Below, piece by piece: positions 1 to 6,920 of a stretch of 13,536 nt of DNA. The number at the start of each line of letters is the position of its first letter. Position 1 is the stretch's first letter. This DNA is from Chromatiales bacterium (GTDB lineage Bacteria; Pseudomonadota; Gammaproteobacteria; JACCYU01): assembly GCA_031177845.1 (NCBI GenBank), contig JAPSGG010000006.1, positions 1 through 13,536 of the forward strand, given 5' to 3'. A program made the position numbers and the translations under genes. The notes under the pieces are model-generated. The model saw nothing but the letters and a program-made list of their open reading frames with translations. It ran no database searches and was not told the origin of the DNA.

Positions 1-182
1 ACACCACTCGCCGAGTGGGAGGCGCGTTCGGGATCAAAGAATTGGGAACGATCCAGGCCAATAAGTCCAGACTTGCCGGGCCGGCCGATCGCAGGATGCA
101 CAGAGATCGTCATCAGGTGATGTACATTGCAGAGCCTCTAGACCGTGAGAGCTTTCTTTTAAGATTAACTAGGAGGGTCGCC

Positions 183-380
183 ATGCGTATCACCATCAAT
201 TTGGATGACCACCTGCTCAATGAGGCTCAACGGATCACCGGTGTGAAGGAACGCACGGCCTTGATCCACGAAGGACTCAAGGCCCTCATCGAACGTGAAA
301 GCGCCCGCCGCCTGGCAAGAGTAGGGGGCGGCGAGCCACAGTTGCGGCACGTTCCTCAGCGGCGTCCCGGGCCGGCATGA
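183..380 (+). CDS. vapB: VapB-type antitoxin of a type II toxin-antitoxin pair
   Basis: This 65-residue protein starts MRITINLDDHLLNEAQRITG, a short ribbon-helix-helix-like N-terminus typical of the VapB antitoxins that pair with PIN-domain toxins (DUF2191 type). The following segment KERTALIHEGLKALIERESA is the usual amphipathic helix. In the family, the N-terminus binds operator DNA as a dimer and the C-terminus wraps the toxin. The start was chosen at the ATG because a perfect AGGAGG lies at 171-176, six bases upstream, although the frame stays open further upstream. The last codon overlaps the toxin start by four bases (ATGA, 377-380), the translational coupling normal for vapBC. The C-terminal tail, rich in Gly, Arg and Pro, is as expected in length. 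The toxin partner is broken, so this gene may now be an orphan antitoxin. The family assignment is secure; activity is not shown. Confidence 0.85.
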   Translation: MRITINLDDHLLNEAQRITGVKERTALIHEGLKALIERESARRLARVGGGEPQLRHVPQRRPGPA

Positions 381-716
381 TCCTGGTGGACAGTTCCATT
401 TGGGTCGATCACCTGCGCTCGCATAAATCGGCATTGGACTCGGTATTGGAGGCCGGACGGGTGCTCACGCACCCCTTCGTTCTGGGCGTGCTGGCCTGCG
501 GCAATCTGAGAGGTTGAGGCGAGCTGCTCAACCCCCTAAGGAAATTACCCCGGCGCCGGCCGCCAACGACGCAGATGCGCTGGGCTTCACCGAAAGGCGC
601 GTTCTTTTGAGTTGGTCTGCTATGACGAGAGCAGCCGTGGCGAGGCTGGAGCTCAGGATCTGGCGAGCTATACCACTGCTGTAAGGTGTTATCCGGAATT
701 AAACACTGCGGCCTGA
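377..716 (+). pseudogene. vapC: Decayed VapC-type PIN-domain toxin
   Basis: The frame opens as MILVDSSIWVDHLRSHKSAL and continues to THPFVLGVLACGNLRG, which is clearly the N-terminal third of a VapC PIN-domain ribonuclease, with the first catalytic aspartate at residue 5. It stops after 46 codons at TGA 515-517, whereas intact family members have roughly 110-135 residues. Recognisable VapC-like coding sequence continues past the stop: GELLN directly afterwards in the same frame, then NDADALGFTERRVLL in a second frame (about 560-610), and possibly a weak C-terminal match ending at TGA 714-716 in the third frame. This implies a premature stop plus at least one and probably two frameshifts. The glutamate normally found in the family motif HPFVxGELA is valine here, so an active-site acid was also lost. 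I conclude the toxin is dead. The exact 3' limit is approximate. Confidence 0.8.
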
Positions 717-773
717 TTGAGGCTCATCCGTTAGCCACTACCGCAGTTATGGCTCGCGCACATATTCGTGATT

Positions 774-828
774 CACAAGGAATCTTGTGGGCTACAACGA
801 GCCACGACCCGCGGCCACGTGCGGTGGC
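774..828 (-). terminator. Two short hairpins downstream of the minus-strand membrane protein gene
   Basis: There are two small perfect inverted repeats: CACAAG (774-779) with CTTGTG (784-789), and GCCAC (814-818) with GTGGC (824-828). Both lie just after the stop codon of the leftward gene that ends at 841, so they could form RNA structures at its transcript end. Neither is followed by a clear T tract in the leftward direction, so a factor-independent terminator is only a weak possibility. Confidence 0.25.
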
Positions 829-840
829 AGCCCTGGGATT

Positions 841-1098
841 CTAGAAGAATAGCTTCAACACCGCAGCGATGATCCCGACCAATCCGGCGAGAATCGATAT
901 GATGCTGACAAACCCGCCACGAATACTTGGCGAAACCGCCAGTATCATGCCAATCACGCCCAGGATGATCGCCGCCACTGCGAGCACAAATCCAAGCACC
1001 GCCCCGAAGAAGAAGCTCGCGGCGGCCGAAACGATCGCAAGGATCGAGGGCAGGCTGTATTCTGGGTGCTGTGTCCGTATCACTTCGTGCTGTGCCAT
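841..1098 (-). CDS. Small hydrophobic membrane protein of unknown function
   Basis: This 85-residue protein has a polar N-terminus (MAQHEVIRTQHPEYSLPS, about residues 1-18). It is followed by two or three closely spaced hydrophobic segments rich in Ala, Gly, Ile and Val (about 19-33, 34-54 and 63-84). The composition, with glycine-rich packing motifs such as GAVLGF and ILGVIGMILA, suggests a small integral inner-membrane protein. It resembles the short DUF4190-like membrane proteins, but I cannot name a family with confidence. No strong ribosome binding site is visible upstream of the ATG. It lies on the same strand as the sodium channel gene but is separated from it by more than 300 bases, so it probably has its own promoter. 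It is preferred over the overlapping frames because only this frame gives a coherent protein-like pattern. Confidence 0.65.
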   Translation of the reverse strand: MAQHEVIRTQHPEYSLPSILAIVSAAASFFFGAVLGFVLAVAAIILGVIGMILAVSPSIRGGFVSIISILAGLVGIIAAVLKLFF

Positions 1099-1417
1099 GC
1101 CGAACTAGATTGCAACGCCCGTGCCAAACAGAGCAGTCGCACATCCAGCATACTTATTCGACAAGACAAGCAGATCATGCTCGGCAGTCAGTTCCATTTT
1201 TGCGCCGCTATGTCATGTGCATGCGCCGCCAGCGTGTCAATTCTCATCAGCAAGTGACTCTTGGGACCCAACAAATGCGAGGCATAGCCATTGGTTGCAG
1301 ACGCATAGCAAGCACAGAAATCGCTACTCTTCGCGGTTGTCTTTGCTGGCCGAGCAGACGTGCCTTGGTACTGAAAGCTTCTTCAATAAGGCTGGCGTGC
1401 GCAAATTGTGCATAACG
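1099..1417. other. Noncoding stretch between two leftward genes
   Basis: About 320 bases lie between the sodium channel stop and the start of the small membrane protein, both read leftward. The open frames on the + strand here give unstructured translations rich in Cys, Ser and Arg with no domain signature, so I do not call them genes. I see no tRNA, strong hairpin or repeat. The promoter of the small membrane protein gene presumably lies here, but I cannot place it. Confidence 0.5.
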
Positions 1418-2245
1418 TCATCCCCTCCTTTCCTTATCCATCCGATCCACCTTCGCGTGCAATTCCTCCAGCAGCTTCACCATCCGCTCGCGTTCGGCGC
1501 GTGCGCGAGCCTCCGAGTCGATGCGTGCAGCTTCCTCCTCTTCCCAGTGCAGGGACTGCATGGTATTCACGATGATACCGATGAATAGATTCAGTACGGT
1601 AAACGAGGTAACAAGGATGAACGGAACGAAATACAGCCAGGCATAGGGATGGACTTCCATCACGGGGCGGGCAATGCCCATGGACCAGCTTTCTAGCGTC
1701 ATGACCTGAAACAGCGTGTACATGCTGAGCGCGACATTGCCGAACCAGTCCGGGAAGCTCGCGCCGAAGAGTTCCGTGCCCATCACACCGAAGATGTAGA
1801 ATACCAAAACTAGCAGGCCACCGATCCAGCCGATGCTGGGAATCGCACGCATAAGGGATTCAACGATCGCCCGCAGCCGGCCCACGGTCGACAACAGCCG
1901 CAGCACGCGCAGTATGCGCAGCGCGCGCAGAATCGAAAACGCCCCGGTCTGCGGCGCCAAGGCTATGGCAACGATGATGAAGTCGAAGACATTCCAGCCG
2001 CTTTTGAAAAAGCGCGTTCCGAAGGCGAAGAGCTTCAGGCCGATCTCGACCACGAATGCCGTCAGAATTGTCCACTCTATCCACAGCAGCAGACCTCCAA
2101 TATAGCGCTGGGCGAACGCGGAGGTCTCCAACCCTAACGTAATGGCGTTGATGAGGATCAGCGCAACAATAAGGTTCTGAAACGGCCGAGACTCTACAAG
2201 CTCGCCGGCCCGCTGTCTGAATGAGTGACGCTGCACCATCTCCAT
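1418..2245 (-). CDS. Bacterial voltage-gated sodium channel (BacNav, NaChBac/NavMs family)
   Basis: This 275-residue six-helix ion-channel subunit is of the kind that assembles as a homotetramer in the inner membrane and conducts Na+ on depolarisation. The segments are visible in order: S1 about 21-40, S2 about 51-73, S3 about 84-98, and the voltage sensor S4 about 103-120 with Arg at every third position (R107, R110, R113, R116) in ILRALRILRVLRLL. S5 is about 138-160, the pore helix and filter about 171-190, and S6 about 201-230. The selectivity filter TLESWSM (183-189) carries the glutamate E185 that forms the high-field-strength Na+ site in known BacNav channels. Residues 235-275 are rich in Glu, Arg and Lys with heptad spacing, matching the C-terminal coiled coil that holds BacNav tetramers together. 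Length and architecture are full. The neighbours give no functional hint; the family is linked to motility, pH and sodium homeostasis elsewhere. Confidence 0.95.
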   Translation of the reverse strand: MEMVQRHSFRQRAGELVESRPFQNLIVALILINAITLGLETSAFAQRYIGGLLLWIEWTILTAFVVEIGLKLFAFGTRFFKSGWNVFDFIIVAIALAPQTGAFSILRALRILRVLRLLSTVGRLRAIVESLMRAIPSIGWIGGLLVLVFYIFGVMGTELFGASFPDWFGNVALSMYTLFQVMTLESWSMGIARPVMEVHPYAWLYFVPFILVTSFTVLNLFIGIIVNTMQSLHWEEEEAARIDSEARARAERERMVKLLEELHAKVDRMDKERRG

Positions 2246-2605
2246 AAAGCTTCATACCCTTGCGAGGGGTTGCGTGAGGGGCGTAGTGTATGGGCGCCCG
2301 TCTATGCCGCACGTTTCACTGGATTGCGCCTTACTCGTTCCAGATTCGCCCAACCTAGATAGATTGCGGGAAAGCATTGCGTAATCCCGCAAGGCGGGTC
2401 TACCTGCCGCCCGCCTTCAGGATGGACACAAGCTTTCATCGCGCGTTGTCGGTGACACCCTTCATCTGAGACAATTCGTTTCTACAGTCTTCCCGCTGCC
2501 TAGCTATCGACTGACTAGGTCGCGGTCGAGCCCATCGGTTCTCAGCCCTCATCGCCGTGTTTCTCAATTGAATAGATCGGAAGAGATTACAGGGGTAACA
2601 GCGTT
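2246..2605. other. Divergent intergenic region between sodium channel and phaC genes
   Basis: This 360-base region separates the leftward channel gene from the rightward phaC gene, so it should hold promoters for both. I cannot place a convincing -35/-10 pair. AGGGG at 2591-2595 is a suitable ribosome binding site for phaC. The region contains the pair of adjacent stem-loops listed separately and no credible open reading frame. Confidence 0.5.
2364..2417. repeat. Two adjacent inverted repeats (tandem stem-loops)
   Basis: TTGCGGGA (2364-2371) pairs perfectly with TCCCGCAA (2385-2392). The next inverted repeat starts on the last two bases of that arm: AAGGCGGG (2391-2398) pairs perfectly with CCCGCCTT (2410-2417). 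The two eight-base stems share the AA at 2391-2392, so they cannot both be fully paired at once. No T run follows, so a simple terminator is unlikely. The position upstream of phaC and the channel gene allows an operator, an mRNA leader structure or a small repetitive extragenic element. Confidence 0.55.
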
Positions 2606-4474
2606 ATGAAAACTTCTCAGGGACCAGCAGAACCAGACGTTCCAAATGCAGATTTGGCGGTCTTTGCGCCGTTTGAGGCGTGGTCGGATTGGTTCAGAAA
2701 AAATATGGGCGCGACGGCGCCTACCGCGACAAGCGATCCGCTGCTGTCGGTGATGGAGAGGCTCCTGCGCGACGCCAATCCTTTGAAAGACCTAATACCA
2801 ATCGACTGGGCGGAGATCACCCGCGCCCTTCAGATCCTCTGGCTGCGCGAGATGTCCGATCCCGCCCGGGCCATGCACGTGGCCAAGGAGTACAATCGTC
2901 GCCTGCTCGAGACGACAGTGGACGTATGGAGCGACGCCGCAGCCCGCTTCTGGGGCCTACCTCCGCAGCAACAGACAGAAACAGGCAAATCCGACAAGCG
3001 CTTTGTCGGGCCGGATTGGGAAGCCAATCCGTATTACCTAACGCTCAAGCAGATGTATTTGCTTACCTCGGAGTATCTCGTCAAAGAGGCTCAGGAGACC
3101 TCCGGCGGTCAGGACGATGCGGAGGAGCGGCGCCTTAAATTCCACCTCAAGCAGTTCGTGGACGTGATGGCCCCGGTCAATTTTCTACTTACTAACCCCG
3201 CTGCTCTCAAGCGCATCCTAGAAACGGGAGGGGCCAGCCTCGCCCAGGGCATCCGCAATCTTCTCTCTGACCTGAAGGAAGGGCGCGTGAGCATGACCGA
3301 CGCGGCCGCTTTCGAGCCGGGTAAGAATCTCGCGACGACGCCCGGCAAGATTATCTACCGCAACAAGCTCATAGAGCTCATCCAGTATGAGCCGCAGACC
3401 AAGCAGGTCTACGAAGTGCCGATCCTCTTCATCCCGCCCTGGATCAATAAGTACTACATCCTCGACCTACAGCCCAAGAACAGTATGGTTGGGTACTTGG
3501 TTGAGCAGGGTTTCACGGTATTCATGATCTCTTGGAAGAACCCTGACGCCTCCATGGAGGAGACCAAGTTCGAGGACTACATGACGCTGGGACCACTCGC
3601 TGCGGTTGAGGCGATACGCGACATCACCGGCAGCAACAAGGTGAGCTCCGTCGGCTACTGCATTGGTGGGACACTGCTTGCGGTCACGCTGGCGTGGCTC
3701 GCCGCCGGCAAGGATAAGCAGAAACACGCCTTCGGCCCCGCCACGTTCATGGTGTCGATGCAGGACTTCACGGAAGTTGGGGAGACCGAGGTCTTCATGG
3801 ATGAGCCTCAGTTTGAGTTGATGGAGCAGCAGATGATGGAGCGGGGCTATCTCGATCATCGAGCAACGGCGAACATGTTCAACCTCTTACGCTCGAATGA
3901 TCTCATCTGGGCGAATGTGATCAACAACTACCTGTTGGGACAAAAGCCGCCTGCCTTCGACATGCTCTACTGGAATGCCGATGGCACGCGCATGGCCCGC
4001 GACGCCCACAGCTTTTACATCCGGAACACCTATCTTGAAAACAACCTGATCAAACCGGGCAAGGTGACAGTTAAGGGCCGTCCGATCGATCTCGGCAAAA
4101 TCAGCGGCGATATCTACGCCGTCGGCGCCGAGAAGGACCACATTGTCCCTTGGCGATCGGCGTGGAAAATTGGTCAGCTCACCGGCGGTATCGTGAGGTT
4201 TGCCCTGGCTTCGAGCGGCCACATCGCCGGTATGATCAATCCCCCTGCCAAGGGCAAAGGCAAACACTGGGTCAACGACGGCGGTGACGCCGGCTCGGCC
4301 GCGACGGCGGATGAGTGGCGCAAGCATGCGCGCGAGCATGAGGGATCCTGGTGGACGGATTGGAAAAACTGGCTCGAGTCGCGTTCAGGCAAGAAGGTTC
4401 ACCCACCAAGTATGGGCAGCGAACAGTATCCGCCCATAGCGGCCGCGCCCGGCACCTACGTCAAAGAGAAGTAG
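2606..4474 (+). CDS. phaC: Class I poly(3-hydroxyalkanoate) synthase PhaC
   Basis: PhaC polymerises (R)-3-hydroxyacyl-CoA, mainly the C3-C5 substrates of class I enzymes, into polyhydroxyalkanoate at the surface of cytoplasmic storage granules. The 622-residue product has an N-terminal PhaC domain (to about residue 250) and a C-terminal alpha/beta-hydrolase domain. The lipase-box-like motif GYCIGG places the nucleophile at C352. The aspartate in GAEKDHIVPW is D511, and the histidine in SSGHIAGMINPP is H539, completing the catalytic triad. Other class I hallmarks are PPWINKYYILDL, FMISWKNPD and KGKHWVNDG. It is about 30 residues longer than the Cupriavidus-type enzyme, and the extra length lies mostly ahead of the nucleophile. 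The start is supported by AGGGG ten bases upstream. No phasin, phaA or phaB gene is adjacent, so it is transcribed alone here. A long hairpin overlaps the stop codon and may end or protect the mRNA. Confidence 0.97.
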   Translation: MKTSQGPAEPDVPNADLAVFAPFEAWSDWFRKNMGATAPTATSDPLLSVMERLLRDANPLKDLIPIDWAEITRALQILWLREMSDPARAMHVAKEYNRRLLETTVDVWSDAAARFWGLPPQQQTETGKSDKRFVGPDWEANPYYLTLKQMYLLTSEYLVKEAQETSGGQDDAEERRLKFHLKQFVDVMAPVNFLLTNPAALKRILETGGASLAQGIRNLLSDLKEGRVSMTDAAAFEPGKNLATTPGKIIYRNKLIELIQYEPQTKQVYEVPILFIPPWINKYYILDLQPKNSMVGYLVEQGFTVFMISWKNPDASMEETKFEDYMTLGPLAAVEAIRDITGSNKVSSVGYCIGGTLLAVTLAWLAAGKDKQKHAFGPATFMVSMQDFTEVGETEVFMDEPQFELMEQQMMERGYLDHRATANMFNLLRSNDLIWANVINNYLLGQKPPAFDMLYWNADGTRMARDAHSFYIRNTYLENNLIKPGKVTVKGRPIDLGKISGDIYAVGAEKDHIVPWRSAWKIGQLTGGIVRFALASSGHIAGMINPPAKGKGKHWVNDGGDAGSAATADEWRKHAREHEGSWWTDWKNWLESRSGKKVHPPSMGSEQYPPIAAAPGTYVKEK

Positions 4475-4520
4475 GTCACTCCCTGGAAAGCGCACTAGTG
4501 TAGCGTTCCAGAGGTGACCT
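4473..4520 (+). terminator. Long imperfect hairpin at the phaC stop codon
   Basis: The arms are AGGTCAC (4473-4479) with GTGACCT (4514-4520), then CTGGAA (4483-4488) with TTCCAG (4506-4511), then CGC (4491-4493) with GCG (4503-4505). Small internal bulges separate them. The left arm begins inside the phaC stop codon. There is no T tract after the right arm (GATTAAATCC follows), so this is not a textbook factor-independent terminator. It may be an mRNA 3'-end stabiliser or a weak terminator. Confidence 0.5.
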
Positions 4521-4857
4521 GATTAAATCCGTAGGTCTGGACAAGCGCTCCGGGAGCGCGTTGGACAAACGTTAACTTGCCCGTGGAAAACAAGGACGTA
4601 TTTCATCGCTTTCTTCCCGACGCACTGTCACCAAGAGCTTGCCCTGAGCCTGCCCACTTCAGATAAGGGCCGGTGCATCCACTGCTTTAGACCTTCGCCG
4701 TTGTCGCGATGGGATCCGGCATCGGTTTGGCATACCTGTCGCTGCTCAAGCTCAAACGGCTCCATGATACCGCCGGCAGGGCTGCGCCAAAATGAAAGAC
4801 ACGCGAGTGCTTATGGTATTGTGCTTGCTACTCGTTTGATGGCGGCGAGGAGGCGAT
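4475..4857. other. Intergenic region between phaC and the GFA-like gene
   Basis: Roughly 380 bases without a credible gene. It contains the phaC 3' hairpin, a compact perfect inverted repeat GCGCTCC (4545-4551) with GGAGCGC (4553-4559), and a sigma-54-like promoter at 4728-4743. A + strand open frame covering 4701-5117 overlaps the GFA-like gene in another frame and has no protein-like character. Confidence 0.5.
4728..4743 (+). promoter_or_regulatory. Candidate sigma-54 (-24/-12) promoter for the cytochrome operon
   Basis: TGGCATACCTGTCGCT fits the RpoN consensus TGGCAYR-N4-TTGCW except for one base in the -12 element. GG at 4729-4730 and GC at 4741-4742 are separated by the required ten bases. 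It lies about 115 bases upstream of the first recognisable codon of the GFA-like gene. The seven bases TGGCATA are identical to the -24 element of the second candidate upstream of mauF, and the operon contains a sigma-54 activator gene. GG-N10-GC patterns occur by chance, so the context carries much of the weight. Confidence 0.45.
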
Positions 4858-5262
4858 ATATCCAGCATCCAACGGGGAGGCTGCCTTTGTGGTCGAGTAA
4901 GATTTCAGGTGCGGGGACCCTTGCGCGACGTGGTGAACTTCCATTGCGGGCAATGCCTGCGGTTTCATGGCCACTTTGCCGCATATACTGCGGCAAGCAA
5001 GGAACACGTGCAGGTCGTCGATCCCAGAGGTGTGTTGAGATGGTATCAATCCTCCAAGCAGGTCCGCCGTGGTTTCTGCGCACATTGTGGATCGAGTCTG
5101 TTCTGGGATCGGTCTGACGCCGAGATACTGAGCGTGGCGGCCGGCGCGCTCGATCAGCCCACCGGCCTGCGCACCCGCGCCTACATCTTCACCGGGCGTT
5201 TAGCCGACTACTACACCCTCAACGGCGATCTCGAAAGACGACTTCGAGGTCTGGATCGTTGA
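4858..5262 (+). CDS. GFA-family zinc protein (glutathione-dependent formaldehyde-activating enzyme-like), start codon damaged or non-canonical
   Basis: The coded sequence GGCLCGRVRF, NFHCGQCLRFHG and FCAHCGSSLFWD carries the CxC, CxxC and CxxC zinc-binding cysteine clusters of the GFA/Mss4-like fold. The C-terminus ends RLADYYTLNG, also typical. The type member was described as helping formaldehyde condense with glutathione, but most family members have no proven role. The first motif begins at 4876, yet the only ordinary start codon in frame is GTG 4909, which would delete the CLCG cysteines. A strong AGGAGG at 4848-4853 is followed by ATA at 4858, where a start would be expected, so I begin the feature there. 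Alternatively, a one-base indel near 4878 joined the frame from ATG 4839 (reading ...QHPTG) to GCLCG. The gene ends six bases before the multihaem cytochrome, implying co-transcription. A formaldehyde link to the mau genes is inference. Confidence 0.7.
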   Translation: MSSIQRGGCLCGRVRFQVRGPLRDVVNFHCGQCLRFHGHFAAYTAASKEHVQVVDPRGVLRWYQSSKQVRRGFCAHCGSSLFWDRSDAEILSVAAGALDQPTGLRTRAYIFTGRLADYYTLNGDLERRLRGLDR

Positions 5263-5268
5263 GCGATC

Positions 5269-6219
5269 ATGGCGTCCCCGCGCAATCGGAATTCCAGGAC
5301 ATGGTTCGCAATTGCTGCGTTGGGATGGCTGATGGCGGCATTTCCGGCAGCGGCCGTGATGAGTCCTGAGGAGCGCGAGCGCTTCCAATGCGTCGGTTGT
5401 CACACGGGCAATGCCAAGATTTTTACCGATCCTCGAACCGGCGAGAAAAAAGAAACGCTCATGGACATGGCGCGCAAACAGGCCGCCGATCACGCCGGCG
5501 TCGCTTGCCAGGAATGCCACGTGGAAGGCTTTGACACCTTTCCGCATTTCGGGACGAAGATCCTGGGATGCATGGACTGTCATCCGCGGGAAGGTGCAGG
5601 TGCGCAAGAGGATGCGCCCTACCATTTCCGAAGGATCGAAGAAGAATTCAAGAGTACCGTGCACTTTACCGAGCACCGCAAGAAATTTGGCTGTGTGGAG
5701 TGTCACCATCCGCACTACTTCGAGGCGACGGCGCACCTCGGTCCGCCCCAGGCGATCCTTGAGGACCACAACAAAATGTGCCTCAACTGTCATGCCGCCG
5801 AACCTCACGGCCAGGTCGACACCATCGGAGACCGGCTGATCGACCCGGCCAAGGCAAGCCTCGTGGGCGTGCATGCCTCGATTCCTCACACAGTGCTACA
5901 CCTTCGCAATACGCGCTGTTACGACTGTCATTCGGGCATCGAGCATGTCGTCTCGCATACATTACCGCTCGGCGACGATGCCCCCGGCTGCGAGTCGTGC
6001 CACACACGCGATTCGGTGCAGGCGCGCCTCTATCGTTATGTAAGACAAGTGCAGAATCGCGGCTTCACAAACCCGGCCATGCTGAAAGACAGCTACGTGA
6101 TGGGCGCTACGCGTTATATCCTGCTCGATGTGCTCGCCTATCTCCTGGTGGGTGGATCATTACTCGCCTTAGTCGCTCATAGCATCATGCGGTTGGTACG
6201 CCCCAGGCAAGGCCAGTGA
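5269..6219 (+). CDS. Seven-haem membrane-anchored c-type cytochrome
   Basis: This 316-residue protein begins with a signal sequence or N-terminal anchor (hydrophobic 11-29, ending AAFPAAA). It has seven CxxCH covalent haem sites, at residues 41-45, 80-84, 101-105, 142-146, 171-175, 217-221 and 241-245. Additional His residues between the motifs could serve as distal ligands. A hydrophobic helix at about 283-309 near the C-terminus should anchor it to the inner membrane with the haems in the periplasm. It resembles multihaem cytochrome c3/NapC-NirT-like electron carriers, but the seven-haem layout with a C-terminal anchor does not match a named family I can recall with confidence. It lies 18 bases before a di-haem cytochrome b, suggesting that quinol or quinone exchange occurs through that partner. 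No strong ribosome binding site is visible; the start six bases after the GFA-like stop suggests translational coupling. Confidence 0.9.
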   Translation: MASPRNRNSRTWFAIAALGWLMAAFPAAAVMSPEERERFQCVGCHTGNAKIFTDPRTGEKKETLMDMARKQAADHAGVACQECHVEGFDTFPHFGTKILGCMDCHPREGAGAQEDAPYHFRRIEEEFKSTVHFTEHRKKFGCVECHHPHYFEATAHLGPPQAILEDHNKMCLNCHAAEPHGQVDTIGDRLIDPAKASLVGVHASIPHTVLHLRNTRCYDCHSGIEHVVSHTLPLGDDAPGCESCHTRDSVQARLYRYVRQVQNRGFTNPAMLKDSYVMGATRYILLDVLAYLLVGGSLLALVAHSIMRLVRPRQGQ

Positions 6220-6237
6220 CAGCGAAGAGAGACTGCA

Positions 6238-6867
6238 ATGATCGAACGCGTACTGCAGGTGCCACTGTGGATCAGACTCTGGCACGCAATGACCGCGCTA
6301 CTTTTCCTTGTCCTTACCGTAACGGGCGTCGTCCTGCATTTTGCCGGCCCAGGTCTTACCCCGATCGATTACACCTTGGCAACAAAGCTGCACGACGTGA
6401 GCGGCATCGCGCTTGCAATCTTGTATGGTATTCATCTGATCCTCGTATTCGGGTCCGGCTACTGGCGACACTACATTCCTGCCCATCAGGGGCTATGGAG
6501 CCGCGCGAAGGCGCAGATTATCTTCTACTCGATCGGTTTGGGTCGGGATGAGCCACGCGCCACGACGTCGCCTGGAGAGAGCCGATTCAATGCCTTACAG
6601 CAGCTCACATACCTCATCGTGGTGTTCGGGCTCGTGCCGCTCTTGATCGTAACCGGTTTGCTGTACCTCTATTACCCGGCGTACGTCCCGGATGAGGTGT
6701 TAGGTCTCGCCGGCCTGTGGCCCGTAGCGCTCGCGCACTACGCGCTTGGAATCCTGGGCACTGCTTATCTCATCATCCATATTTACATGGCCACCGTCGG
6801 TCCCAATGTCCGCTCCAGTCTCCAACTGATGACGATCGGCCGTGCCGAGCCGGCTCAGAAACGCTAA
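6238..6867 (+). CDS. Di-haem cytochrome b, b561/formate-dehydrogenase-gamma type
   Basis: This 209-residue protein has four predicted membrane helices, at about 14-36, 52-71, 119-146 and 162-186. Histidines lie where this family binds two b haems: H16 in the first helix, H52 and H66 in the second (14 apart), and H167 and H181 in the fourth (14 apart). The pattern RLWHAMTALLFLVLTVTG is typical of the cytochrome b subunits of formate dehydrogenase, Ni-Fe hydrogenase and thiosulfate reductase, which pass electrons between the quinone pool and periplasmic partners. No catalytic molybdenum or NiFe subunit is adjacent, so its natural partner is probably the seven-haem cytochrome encoded just upstream. 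The gap to that gene is 18 bases, and a GAAGAGAG-like site precedes the ATG. The direction of electron flow cannot be read from the sequence. Confidence 0.9.
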   Translation: MIERVLQVPLWIRLWHAMTALLFLVLTVTGVVLHFAGPGLTPIDYTLATKLHDVSGIALAILYGIHLILVFGSGYWRHYIPAHQGLWSRAKAQIIFYSIGLGRDEPRATTSPGESRFNALQQLTYLIVVFGLVPLLIVTGLLYLYYPAYVPDEVLGLAGLWPVALAHYALGILGTAYLIIHIYMATVGPNVRSSLQLMTIGRAEPAQKR

Positions 6868-6920
6868 TGGAGCCACGCGCTGTTGTTGTGATCGGTCCAA
6901 ATCAAGAGAGGAGTTCCACC

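Noticed and set aside
120..127. Palindrome ATGTACAT upstream of vapB as an operator
   Set aside because: An eight-base palindrome is expected by chance at this scale and no second copy or flanking symmetry supports it.
1066..1588. Several overlapping + strand open frames between the small membrane protein and the sodium channel genes
   Set aside because: Translations are rich in Cys, Ser, Arg and His with no hydrophobic pattern, domain or ribosome binding site, and they overlap the antisense of the channel gene.
3887..4339. A 150-codon minus-strand open frame opposite phaC
   Set aside because: It is an antisense shadow of a strongly conserved coding sequence in GC-rich DNA, with no independent start signal or motif.
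4545..4559. GCGCTCC/GGAGCGC inverted repeat as a terminator
   Set aside because: Only one base separates the arms, so the real stem is short, and no T tract follows.
4701..5117. A 138-codon + strand open frame overlapping the GFA-like gene
   Set aside because: The frame used by the GFA-like gene carries all the zinc motifs; this one has no family character. Its segment near 4839-4877 is only of interest as a possible shifted N-terminus of that gene.
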